From contig DLFD01000068.1 of assembly GCA_002482005.1 (NCBI GenBank), positions 1-22,182 of the forward strand: 22,182 bases of DNA, given 5' to 3'. The translations under genes were made by a program, and so were the position numbers. The notes below the pieces were generated by a model that worked only from the letters and a program-made list of their open reading frames with translations, did no database searches and was not told the DNA's origin. The stretch comes from Lachnospiraceae bacterium UBA7729. Its GTDB lineage: Bacteria > Bacillota > Clostridia > Lachnospirales > Lachnospiraceae. This document shows positions 14,457 to 21,861 of this stretch, in pieces; the first letter of the stretch is position 1; each line of letters begins with the position of its first letter.

Positions 14457-15088
14457 TGAAGGTACTTATGGTGAATGGATCTCCGCATGCAAAGGGCAAT
14501 ACTTACATTGCTCTGCATGAGGCAGAAGAAGAGTTTAAGAGGAACGGCGTCGATGTACAGATGATGAATATCGGCATGAAGGACATCAGAGGATGCATTG
14601 CCTGCGGGAAGTGCGCAGAGACAGGCAAGTGTGTATTTGATGATGCGGTAAATGAAGCTGCACCACTGTTTGAGGAGGCGGATGGTCTGATCGTCGGTAC
14701 GCCGGTCTATTATGCGTCCGCTAATGCGACTCTGGTCGCCTTTCTGGACAGGCTGTTCTACAGCACTCATTTCGACAAGACCATGAAGGTAGGCGCCAGT
14801 GTGGTCGTCGCAAGAAGAGGCGGACTGTCAGCGACATTTGACGAAGTGAACAAGTACTTTACGATCAGCGGCATGCCGGTCGCCTCCAGCTACTACTGGA
14901 ACAGCGTTCATGGAAGAAAGCCCGGCGAAGCTGCAGGAGATGCAGAAGGTCTTTACAACATGCGTGTGCTTGCCCGGAATATGACCTTCCTCATGAAGAG
15001 CATTGCACTCGGTAAGGAGAAATACGGAATGCCGGAAACAGAAGAGCATGCATGGACACATTTCGTCAGAGCGGATCTGATGGAGTGA
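14456..15088 (+). CDS. NADPH-dependent FMN reductase / iron-sulfur flavoprotein-like
   Basis: The start at 14456 follows AAAGGAG by eight bases. The 210-residue protein has the flavodoxin-like fold of this family: VLMVNGSPHAKGNTYIAL forms the FMN phosphate loop, RGCIACGKCAETGKCVFDD the cysteine cluster, and DGLIVGTPVYYASANATLVA and FLDRLFYS the central strands. The C-x-x-C-x-x-x-x-x-x-C arrangement resembles iron-sulfur flavoproteins, but the same stretch occurs in reductases without a cluster. It would pass electrons from NAD(P)H to FMN or to a partner. It is complete and is the only intact gene between the broken TPR gene and bcp. Confidence 0.85.
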   Translation: MKVLMVNGSPHAKGNTYIALHEAEEEFKRNGVDVQMMNIGMKDIRGCIACGKCAETGKCVFDDAVNEAAPLFEEADGLIVGTPVYYASANATLVAFLDRLFYSTHFDKTMKVGASVVVARRGGLSATFDEVNKYFTISGMPVASSYYWNSVHGRKPGEAAGDAEGLYNMRVLARNMTFLMKSIALGKEKYGMPETEEHAWTHFVRADLME

Positions 15089-15142
15089 TCTTAGAAATCA
15101 TGAACGAAGAAGAACGTTGGACGATGCATGGTATGGACCCGG

Positions 15143-15235
15143 ATGAATGATGAGATCGGGCAGGCAATGAACCGGGCTGCCGGGACCATCAGCACTTATC
15201 ATACCAAGGCCATGCAGAAGCTAAAAAGGCGGTAG
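15143..15235 (+). pseudogene. Sigma-70 region 4-like remnant
   Basis: The frame from an ATG at 15143 reads MNDEIGQAMNRAAGTISTYH, then TKAMQKLKRR and a stop. It matches the end of sigma-70 region 4 or a related helix-turn-helix (E-I-G-x-A-x-x-x-x-x-x-T-I-S-x-x-x-x-K-A-x-x-K-L). Only 30 codons are left and there is no binding site before the ATG. It overlaps the next remnant in another frame. Confidence 0.4.
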
Positions 15236-15321
15236 AGAATCCCAGATGGTATGTGCCGGTCAGAGGCATCGGGGCAAAGACAGCCAGGGAGATAGAGAAG
15301 AAGCTAAAGCGCACACAATAA
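15214..15321 (+). pseudogene. Helix-hairpin-helix-like C-terminal remnant
   Basis: In a different frame from the sigma-like piece the sequence reads AEAKKAVENPRWYVPVRGIG and ends AKTAREIEKKLKR, then TAA. The V-R-G-I-G-x-K-T-x-x-E-I stretch looks like a helix-hairpin-helix DNA-binding end. No start is present. The parent gene is unknown. The two overlapping fragments suggest a deletion joint near 15215-15235. Confidence 0.35.
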
Positions 15322-15356
15322 TGATTCGCAAGGAATATTTGCAGGAGGATTGATCT

Positions 15357-15812
15357 ATGCTCGAAGTTGGAACGAAAGCGCCGACTTTCACATTGCCGGA
15401 TCAGAATGGTGATATGCATTCACTGGAAGATTACAGAGGGCAGAAGGTGATTCTGTATTTCTATCCGAAGGATAATACCGCCGGTTGCACAAAACAGGCA
15501 TGCGGGTTTGCGGAGCGCTATCCGCAGATTCAGGAAAAGGGTGCGGTTGTGCTCGGTGTCAGCAAGGACAGCGTGAAGTCGCACAAGAACTTTGAGGAAA
15601 AATACAACCTGCCTTTTACGCTTCTGTCCGATCCGGAACATAAGGTTCTGGAAATGTACGGTGCCTGGGGCGAGAAGAAGAATTACGGCAAGGTTTCGAT
15701 GGGAACGATCCGCACGACCTATCTGATTGACGAAGAAGGCACGGTCATAAAGGCAATGGGTAAAGTCAAAGCTGCAGACAATCCGGCTCAGATGCTCGAA
15801 GCACTTTCATGA
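15357..15812 (+). CDS. bcp: Thiol peroxidase Bcp (peroxiredoxin, PrxQ type)
   Basis: The ATG at 15357 has AGGAGG eight bases upstream. The 151-residue enzyme reduces hydrogen peroxide and organic hydroperoxides with electrons from thioredoxin. Motifs: APTFTLPDQNGDMHSLEDY, VILYFYPKDNTAGCTKQACG, in which the first Cys (about residue 45) is the peroxidatic one and the second, five residues on, the resolving one, VVLGVSKDSVKSHKNF, and TTYLIDEEGTV near the end. Length and motifs are complete. It is followed by a 13-bp palindrome (GAGGAT-C-ATCCTC, 15811-15823) over its stop region and an unassigned gap to 15946. Confidence 0.93.
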   Translation: MLEVGTKAPTFTLPDQNGDMHSLEDYRGQKVILYFYPKDNTAGCTKQACGFAERYPQIQEKGAVVLGVSKDSVKSHKNFEEKYNLPFTLLSDPEHKVLEMYGAWGEKKNYGKVSMGTIRTTYLIDEEGTVIKAMGKVKAADNPAQMLEALS

Positions 15813-16000
15813 GGATCATCCTCTCACCGGCAAAGAAGATGAGAGTAGACTGAAGCAATAAAAGCTTATGACCGGATGCACTACCATTTTTCTACAGAAC
15901 GGTCATCGGAAACAGAATACGTTTTTATCCGAGAAAATAAGAAATCATGAGAATAGCGGCAATGACCTTCCGGCTGCATGCACCATGGGTGCATAGCCTC

Positions 16001-16022
16001 CACAAGGGACGCCTTCGGTGTG
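16001..16022 (+). repeat. 22-nt hairpin insertion, copy A
   Basis: It lies directly after in-frame Ser-Leu codons (AGC CTC) in the DUF503 gene, between HSL and KEKR. The core is AAGGGACGCCTTCGG. The first four bases (CACA) can pair with the last four (TGTG), and AGG with CCT around a GACG loop. It matches copy B at 16176-16197 except at its second base. Confidence 0.85.
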
Positions 16023-16175
16023 AAAGAAAAGAGAATGATTGTAAAGAGTCTGGTTGCCAGACTTCAGAATAAGTTCCATGTATCAGCGGCAGAAATCGAT
16101 GAACAGGATATTCATCAAGTTATCGTTATTGGTGTCGCTGTTATTGTACCGAACAATGCTATGGCAGACAGCCTC

Positions 16176-16197
16176 CGCAAGGGACGCCTTCGGTGTG
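16176..16197 (+). repeat. 22-nt hairpin insertion, copy B
   Basis: It also follows AGC CTC (Ser-Leu), between MADSL and MDEIS of the DUF503 gene. It is identical to copy A but for G instead of A at base 2; this keeps pairing as G-U in RNA. No target duplication is visible beyond the shared AGCCTC. Confidence 0.85.
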
Positions 16198-16295
16198 ATG
16201 GATGAGATTTCGCAATTCGTTGAGGAAAACTGCGAAGCGGAGATTCTGGACGAACAACGGGAGATCCGATAATTTTATAATTTTGGAGATGCTGT

Positions 16296-16805
16296 ATGGA
16301 TACAAAGAATATTTACCTGGCAGGCGGGTGCTTCTGGGGCACTGAGAAAGTCTTCAAGCTGCTGAAAGGCATTGTAGATACTACGGTTGGTTATGCGAAT
16401 GGTCATACACAGAATCCCACTTATCAGGATGTGTGCACAGACAAAACTGGTCACCGGGAGACAGTCAAGGTTACCTATGATCCGCAGAGAATCACATTAG
16501 AGAAAATTCTGACGGCCTATTTCATGGTGATCGACCCAACAATTGCGAACCGTCAGGGCGGGGACATTGGAACCCAGTACCAGACAGGTGTTTATTATGA
16601 GAATGCAGAAGACCTTCCGGTCATCGAGGCCTTTTTTGACAGGGAGCGTAAGAAGTACGATCCATTTTGCGTGGAACTTCTTCCGATTTCCTGCTTCTGG
16701 CCAGCGGAGGAATACCATCAGGATTATCTGGATAAGAACCCGAATGGCTACTGTCATGTGACGAAAGTCGAGTTTGAGGAAGTGGAAAGACTGAACGCAG
16801 AATAA
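16296..16805 (+). CDS. msrA: Peptide methionine sulfoxide reductase MsrA, copy 2
   Basis: This 169-residue enzyme is complete, with catalytic Cys12 in GGCFWGTEKVF and the other motifs described for copy 1. The five residue changes are all mild: V26I, E103A, S122P, L131I and E168A. The leader (GGAGATGCT before the ATG) and the 18 bases after the stop are shared with copy 1, so the duplicated block is 16277 to about 16823. Here the gene is followed after 46 bases by full-length recD2, probably the original arrangement. Upstream is the interrupted DUF503 gene, ending 23 bases before the start. Confidence 0.95.
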   Translation: MDTKNIYLAGGCFWGTEKVFKLLKGIVDTTVGYANGHTQNPTYQDVCTDKTGHRETVKVTYDPQRITLEKILTAYFMVIDPTIANRQGGDIGTQYQTGVYYENAEDLPVIEAFFDRERKKYDPFCVELLPISCFWPAEEYHQDYLDKNPNGYCHVTKVEFEEVERLNAE

Positions 16806-16851
16806 TCATGTCTGCAGCGCTGTGCTATTAGTAGGAAAGGCAGAATCCTGA

Positions 16852-19338
16852 GTGGAACGTCTTCGATGTGTCGTGGAGAGAATTACATATCAGAATGAGA
16901 CAAATGGCTATACGGTCATCAAGTGCCGGGCGAAGAACTACCAGGATCTGGTGACTGTGGTCGGTGCCATGCCGGATGTCCACGTCGGTTCGGTGTTGTC
17001 TCTGACCGGCCAGTGGAAAGTGGACGCGAAGTATGGCCGCCAGTTCTCCATGGAGACGTTCGAGGAAACGCTGCCGGCGACGGTCTACGGCATGGAGAAG
17101 TACCTCGGCAGCGGACTGATCAAGGGAATCGGTCCCAAGTATGCGAAAAAGATCGTCGGCCAGTTCGGAGCGGATACCCTGAATATCATCGAGGACCAGC
17201 CGGACCGGCTGCTTGAGATCCCCGGCATCGGAAGAGCCCGTGTGGAGAGCATCAAGAGGAGCTGGCTGGAGCAAATGGAGATCAAGAACATCATGGTCTT
17301 TCTGCAGAGCCATGATGTCAGTACCAGTCATGCGACGAAGATCTACAAGACGTACGGCAATGACAGCATCAAGGTCGTGCAGGAGAATCCGTATCGTCTG
17401 GCGGATGATATCTGGGGAATCGGCTTCAAGACTGCGGATACCATCGCTGAGAAGATGGGCTTCGGGAAGGAGAAGTATGCCCGCCTGCGGAGCGGACTGT
17501 TCTATACTCTGAATAAACTGTCGGAAGACGGTCACTGCTATGCGACCAGGAAGATGCTTCTGGAAAAGGGAGCAGAGCTTCTTGGTGTAGAGGATGGCCT
17601 TCTTGCCATGACGCTGGATGAAATGATCCGCACGAAGGATGTGATCACGGATAACATTCCCCAGGACAGCGTTCATACTCTTTCGGCTGCGCAGGAGAAG
17701 GATCATTCCGGATCGGATGAGAGCAACGACCATTCTGGATCAGATGAGAGCAGCGACCAGGTGGACTATTCGCTTTATGAGCAGTATCTCTCCGGGCTGG
17801 ATGCATCTCGAAATCTTTCTGGGAATCCTTCTGGGTCCGCAAGAGTTTCTTGGCCGGGAGATGCTTCCGTTTCAGGAAATGGTGCAAAGTCTGATACTTT
17901 TGATCCAACTGACCCCATGTACAAGGCAGTTTACCTGCCGCCATTTTATTTCTCCGAAACAGGTACCGCGAAGCGTCTGACTTCGATTCTACATGCTCAG
18001 CCGAGCGTACACGTAGATACGCAGAACCTGGCTCAGCGGATCACTTTTCGGACCGGGATGCAGTATGACGAGATCCAGATGCAGGCCATCCAGGCAGCGG
18101 CGGCCAGCAAAGTATTGGTCCTGACCGGCGGTCCCGGAACCGGGAAGACGACGACTACACTGGGCATCATAACAGCATTTGCAGACGCAGGAGCAAAGAT
18201 CCTGCTTGCTGCTCCGACCGGCCGGGCTGCGAAGCGTCTGTCGGAGGCCACCGGCCGCGAAGCGAAGACTATCCACCGGCTTCTGGAATTCAAACCTCCG
18301 GAAGGGTATCAGAAGAACGAAGAGAAGCCGCTTGAAGGAGACGTCCTGATCGTGGATGAATGTTCCATGATCGATATCATGCTCATGTACAATCTCCTCA
18401 AGGCAGTCCCGGATTCCATGACCCTGATCCTTGTCGGGGATATCGACCAGCTTCCGTCAGTCGGTGCCGGAAATGTTCTTCGCGATGTCATTGAATCGGG
18501 CTGTGTTCCGGTCGTCCGCCTCAAGCGGATCTTCCGCCAGGCTCAGAAGAGCCGGATCATCATGAATGCGCATCGGATCAATGAAGGACAGATGCCGGAC
18601 CTGTCCAACGGCCGGACCAGTGATTTCTTCTTCATGGAGGAGGAAGATCCGGAGAAGGCAGTGTCCACGATCACAAAGCTGGTAAAGGAGAACCTGTCTC
18701 GCTATTACCATACGCCTCCTTCTGAAATCCAGGTGCTTACTCCGATGCAGCGCGGCGTAGTCGGAGCGTCGAACCTGAACCAGGCTCTGCAGGAAGCCCT
18801 GAACCCACTTAGTGGTGAGGTCGGGCAGGAATCAAGGGGATCAGTAGGACAGAGATCATATGGATACGGCGGCTCTGATTCCGTCCCCTTCCTGCGTCAC
18901 GCCGGCATGCAGTTCCGACAGCGGGACAAGGTCATGCAGATCCGCAATAACTATGACAAAGAGGTATTCAATGGCGACATAGGGATCATCAGCTTCGTAG
19001 ACACACAGAACCGTACCCTTACCGTTGACTTCGATGGCAGAAATGTTTCCTACGATATCTCAGAACTGGACGAGCTCGTGCTGGCCTACGCCACGACCAT
19101 CCACAAGTCCCAGGGATCCGAGTACCCCATCGTTGTGATGCCGGTGCTGATGAACCATTACGTCATGTTGCAGCGGAATCTCATTTACACCGGAATCACC
19201 CGCGCAAAGAAGATCCTGGTCATCGTAGGAACGAGAAAAGCGCTATCATATGCCGTCCATCATGTCACCGTGACAAAGCGCAATACCATGCTCGCGGTAC
19301 GGATACGGAGAGTCATGACGGCGAAGGCTGATTTGTGA
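16852..19338 (+). CDS. recD2: RecD2-type ATP-dependent DNA helicase
   Basis: The start is a GTG at 16852 with AGGAAAGG eleven bases upstream. The 828-residue protein is a RecD2 (RecD-like, without RecBC) superfamily 1 helicase that unwinds DNA 5' to 3' in repair. The N-terminal OB-like part (VERITYQNETNGYTVIKC) is followed by helix-hairpin-helix motifs (LIKGIGPKYAKKIV, LLEIPGIGRARVESI, DIWGIGFKTADTIAEKMG). The motor has Walker A LTGGPGTGKTTTT (about 424-436), Walker B LIVDECSMIDI (about 498-508), then VGDIDQLPSVGAG and the C-terminal YATTIHKSQGSEYP. It is longer than the usual 740-770 residues because of a Ser/Asp/Gly-rich insert at about 279-350 and a smaller Gly-rich one at about 650-680. 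The nitroreductase follows. Confidence 0.93.
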   Translation: MERLRCVVERITYQNETNGYTVIKCRAKNYQDLVTVVGAMPDVHVGSVLSLTGQWKVDAKYGRQFSMETFEETLPATVYGMEKYLGSGLIKGIGPKYAKKIVGQFGADTLNIIEDQPDRLLEIPGIGRARVESIKRSWLEQMEIKNIMVFLQSHDVSTSHATKIYKTYGNDSIKVVQENPYRLADDIWGIGFKTADTIAEKMGFGKEKYARLRSGLFYTLNKLSEDGHCYATRKMLLEKGAELLGVEDGLLAMTLDEMIRTKDVITDNIPQDSVHTLSAAQEKDHSGSDESNDHSGSDESSDQVDYSLYEQYLSGLDASRNLSGNPSGSARVSWPGDASVSGNGAKSDTFDPTDPMYKAVYLPPFYFSETGTAKRLTSILHAQPSVHVDTQNLAQRITFRTGMQYDEIQMQAIQAAAASKVLVLTGGPGTGKTTTTLGIITAFADAGAKILLAAPTGRAAKRLSEATGREAKTIHRLLEFKPPEGYQKNEEKPLEGDVLIVDECSMIDIMLMYNLLKAVPDSMTLILVGDIDQLPSVGAGNVLRDVIESGCVPVVRLKRIFRQAQKSRIIMNAHRINEGQMPDLSNGRTSDFFFMEEEDPEKAVSTITKLVKENLSRYYHTPPSEIQVLTPMQRGVVGASNLNQALQEALNPLSGEVGQESRGSVGQRSYGYGGSDSVPFLRHAGMQFRQRDKVMQIRNNYDKEVFNGDIGIISFVDTQNRTLTVDFDGRNVSYDISELDELVLAYATTIHKSQGSEYPIVVMPVLMNHYVMLQRNLIYTGITRAKKILVIVGTRKALSYAVHHVTVTKRNTMLAVRIRRVMTAKADL

Positions 19339-19406
19339 ATATATCAGGAACGAGAGTCGAGATCCGTGATATCATGAAGGATATTCACTTACAGGAGGGA
19401 ATCGTA

Positions 19407-19922
19407 ATGGACTTTTTTGAAGCGATTGATAAGCGTGCCAGTTATCGTGAAGAGTTCGACGGCGTGGACATTCCCAAAGAGGACTTGGAAGCGATCGTTA
19501 AGGCAGGTATTAAGGCACCTTCCGGGTATAATCACCAGACCACATCTTTTATTATTGTCACAAACACTGAACTGAAATCAAAACTGGCTGAGCTTGTCCC
19601 GACAAAGGCTATGAAGACTGCCGGCGCGATTATTATTCCGGTTTCTTCTTATTGGGAAGCGAATAATGGACTGTCGTTCGAGATTGAAGACTATGCGGCA
19701 TCTGTTGAGAATATCATGCTGGCTATAGTAGCCAAAGGATACGCTGGTGTGTGGGTAGATGGGCAGATGAAGCTCGACCATACAGGAGATAAAATAGCAG
19801 AACTCATACACCTGGATAAAGGCTTCACTGTACGAGCAGTGATCCCTGTCGGGAAACCAGTGAAAGCAGTTCCGCAGAGAGAAAAAAAGTCGTTTGAAGA
19901 ACGAGCCAGATTTATAGAGTAA
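19407..19922 (+). CDS. Nitroreductase-family FMN oxidoreductase
   Basis: I choose the ATG at 19407, which has AGGAGGG eight bases upstream; the frame is open to 19335 but without a binding site. The 171-residue protein begins MDFFEAIDKRASYREEFDG, the usual nitroreductase opening in which R-x-S-x-R-x-F binds FMN phosphate, then IKAPSGYNHQTTSFI. In the C-terminal half come EDYAASVENIMLAIVAKGYA and VIPVGKPVK, the family's last strand with the R/K-x-x-x-P-V-G-K-P pattern. These dimeric enzymes use NAD(P)H to reduce quinones, nitro compounds or flavins. Length is normal for the short type. The gap 19923-20088 holds nothing I can assign. Confidence 0.88.
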   Translation: MDFFEAIDKRASYREEFDGVDIPKEDLEAIVKAGIKAPSGYNHQTTSFIIVTNTELKSKLAELVPTKAMKTAGAIIIPVSSYWEANNGLSFEIEDYAASVENIMLAIVAKGYAGVWVDGQMKLDHTGDKIAELIHLDKGFTVRAVIPVGKPVKAVPQREKKSFEERARFIE

Positions 19923-20088
19923 AGCAGGAATGAAAAGACCGTAATCCCGATAATGTAATATGTCAGGATTTGCGGGTCAATATTGAACGTCGGCATATAG
20001 ATTTCTCCACTGTTTCATTTTCTTAATGGGAATATTATAGCTGAGATTGCAAATAGCAATTAGTAATAAGTTAATTATGAAAATGATC

Positions 20089-21861
20089 TTAGAGTTTCAT
20101 ATCCATCTCATACCAGGCTTGTCCGCCTAGTGTCGACTGGGACAGGCCAATCTTGCCATATCCCATTCGTTCATAGAAGGGCACAAGTCTGTCGAGACAG
20201 GTCAGGACGATCCGCTTTCTGCCTCTTTTGCGTTCGCGGTCGATAAAGCGCTGCATCAGTTCTGTCGCCAGACCCATCTGCCGGTATTCCGGACGTACCT
20301 CGAGTCCGGTGATCATCATTGTACTTGCGGCAGGATCATGGATGGACGAATCGGTAAAGAGATCGTCCGTAAACGAATCATTTTCTGTTGCAACTCCAGC
20401 GAGAAAGCCGGCAATCTTATTCCCGGATGGATCGAAGCTTATCAGGAACTGGTCCGGGAAATGGGCGGCGCGATCAACGATCACCTGACGGCTGATCTGC
20501 TCTCCGGGAGGGAAACAGATCTCTTCTATATCGGCAAGCTCAGGACCGTCTTCCGGCTGGCCATCACGAAATAGCAGACCAGTCCGGATCTCCTCTCTGC
20601 GTATTTTCAGCGCATTCGCAAAAGCATCACGGTCAACAGGCTTCTCTCCATTCTGCCAGGATACATCGGATTCATAGATCCGCTCCAGTGAGAGATGGTT
20701 GACATACCCACATTTCTGACAGCGCCATTCCGGAAGATGATCATCAAAACCTTTCTGGATGTTGAGGTATTCATGACAGCAGTCACAGTACCATTCGATT
20801 CCGGGAAACCGTCTGTCAAGGTCGTTTCCGGTGTAGACATCCTCCTCTTTGCCAATCAGATCAGGGTTATCCGTTTCTGTGTATTCGACCGGATGATCCA
20901 CCGGAAGATAAGCACTCTTTGGCTGAAATGTGCTGAGGTAGGTCTGATTCAGGCGCCTGCATTCGTTGCGAAGAAGAGACAGCAGTAAAAGCCATGTGAA
21001 TGCGTTTGCGGTCGTCTCCAGGTCATCTGTCTCAGTCACATCCGGGTCATCATTCTTATCATTCCCTTCGAGGTTCCACTGGTAGACGACATTGCTCATG
21101 ATCTCATCAAAGATCTCGTCGTCGATCGGAAAAGGCTCGGATTCTCTACTGGCAGAGGACTGGGCTGATCTGCGGTCAAGTACTCCATTGATATAGTCGG
21201 CGATCTTGTCGACAAAGCGAGTTGCCTGCTCTTCCGAAAACTCTGCAATACGCTGCATGTTCAGATTGCGGTAGAAGATAAGCACGTCAGGATTGCGGCA
21301 CAGATCTGACGCCATACGTTTCTGCATGGCCAGAGCTGCTGAGCGCTCCTTCTCCTGATTCCCCTTAGCAGTGCCGGTCAGCCGCCCGAGGATCTGAGTG
21401 ACCCGGCTGTTTGAGGATGAGTCGGCTCCGCCCTGGCGGAATTTTCCATTTTCCTTGCGCATGGCAAGGATCACCCGGCGCTGATCATCATAGATTGCAG
21501 AGAAACGGGAAAAGTCTTCCGTATTGCGGTATTCTGCAGTGTTGGCCGTCCACCAGGCGTGGTTCTGTTCCATCTTCGCTTTCAGCGTTCTATAAACTTC
21601 TGCATGGCCCAGTGATATCGGGCTATCGATCGATTCCGGCGGAAGGCTCTCTGCGTATGCACTCAGATCAGACAGCGGATGCCTGCTGTCGGATACAAGA
21701 GTTCCGTCCGAATCGACCTCCCAGATTGCAAGCCCGGGGAAGAATTCATCCAGAAGGTCGATCTGCTTCGGGACAGAATCATCGCCTAGAATGTCACGAT
21801 AGTACAGGTTGCAGATCACACCAAAGCGAAGATCGAATGGATCATCAGATCGTCTTTTCAT
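20089..21861 (-). CDS. Large protein with zinc ribbon and C-terminal AANAT-like GNAT acetyltransferase domain
   Basis: The ATG at 21861 is preceded by GGAG with seven bases between. The 590-residue protein has three parts. Residues 1 to about 345 are unrecognised, with charged helices and acidic Ser-rich linkers (SSASRESEPFPIDDEIFDEI). Residues about 355-385 form a zinc ribbon, WYCDCCHEYLNI and WRCQKCGYVNH, of the kind annotated as Sec23/Sec24-like. Residues about 440-590 form a GNAT domain: EICFPPGEQISRQ, the acetyl-CoA loop VRPEYRQMGLATELM and the ending LVPFYERMGYGKIGLSQSTL then GGQAWYEMDM, which is the pattern of serotonin N-acetyltransferase-like enzymes. It probably acetylates an amine or protein in the cytosol; the substrate is unknown. 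It is convergent with the nitroreductase gene and stands alone. Confidence 0.8.
   Translation of the reverse strand: MKRRSDDPFDLRFGVICNLYYRDILGDDSVPKQIDLLDEFFPGLAIWEVDSDGTLVSDSRHPLSDLSAYAESLPPESIDSPISLGHAEVYRTLKAKMEQNHAWWTANTAEYRNTEDFSRFSAIYDDQRRVILAMRKENGKFRQGGADSSSNSRVTQILGRLTGTAKGNQEKERSAALAMQKRMASDLCRNPDVLIFYRNLNMQRIAEFSEEQATRFVDKIADYINGVLDRRSAQSSASRESEPFPIDDEIFDEIMSNVVYQWNLEGNDKNDDPDVTETDDLETTANAFTWLLLLSLLRNECRRLNQTYLSTFQPKSAYLPVDHPVEYTETDNPDLIGKEEDVYTGNDLDRRFPGIEWYCDCCHEYLNIQKGFDDHLPEWRCQKCGYVNHLSLERIYESDVSWQNGEKPVDRDAFANALKIRREEIRTGLLFRDGQPEDGPELADIEEICFPPGEQISRQVIVDRAAHFPDQFLISFDPSGNKIAGFLAGVATENDSFTDDLFTDSSIHDPAASTMMITGLEVRPEYRQMGLATELMQRFIDRERKRGRKRIVLTCLDRLVPFYERMGYGKIGLSQSTLGGQAWYEMDMKL

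Larger units (their letters stand above)
15947..16272 (+). pseudogene. DUF503 (YlxP-like) gene interrupted by two identical-type 22-nt insertions
   Basis: Reading from the ATG at 15947 gives MRIAAMTFRLHAPWVHSL, the standard start of DUF503. The next conserved residues, KEKRMIVKSLVARLQNKFHV, appear only after a 22-nt insertion (16001-16022) and in another frame. That frame runs to NNAMADSL, then a second 22-nt insertion (16176-16197) precedes MDEISQFVEENCEAEILDEQ in the third frame, stop at 16272. Removing both gives exactly 94 codons, 93 residues, the family's normal length, with no other defect. DUF503 proteins are small cytosolic proteins of unclear role, often near rbfA. As written the gene cannot be read through: the first frame stops early. 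Either it is inactive or the insertions are skipped during expression. The start has only a weak binding site. Confidence 0.8.

Noticed and set aside
16001..16197. Classical ribosome hop with matching take-off and landing codons
   Set aside because: The codon before each insertion is CTC while the last triplet of the insertion is GTG, so the T4 gene 60 rule of matched codons is not met; bypass remains only a hypothesis.
16001..16197. CRISPR array with two repeats
   Set aside because: The repeats are 22 nt, the sequence between them encodes conserved DUF503 residues, and no cas genes are present.
16828..17733. Long minus-strand open frame of 301 codons
   Set aside because: It lies inside recD2, whose protein motifs are unmistakable; the minus frame is a composition effect.
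20046..20060. Small stem ATTGC/GCAAT after the GNAT gene as a terminator
   Set aside because: Only five base pairs and no G/C-rich stem or T-run in the transcribed direction.
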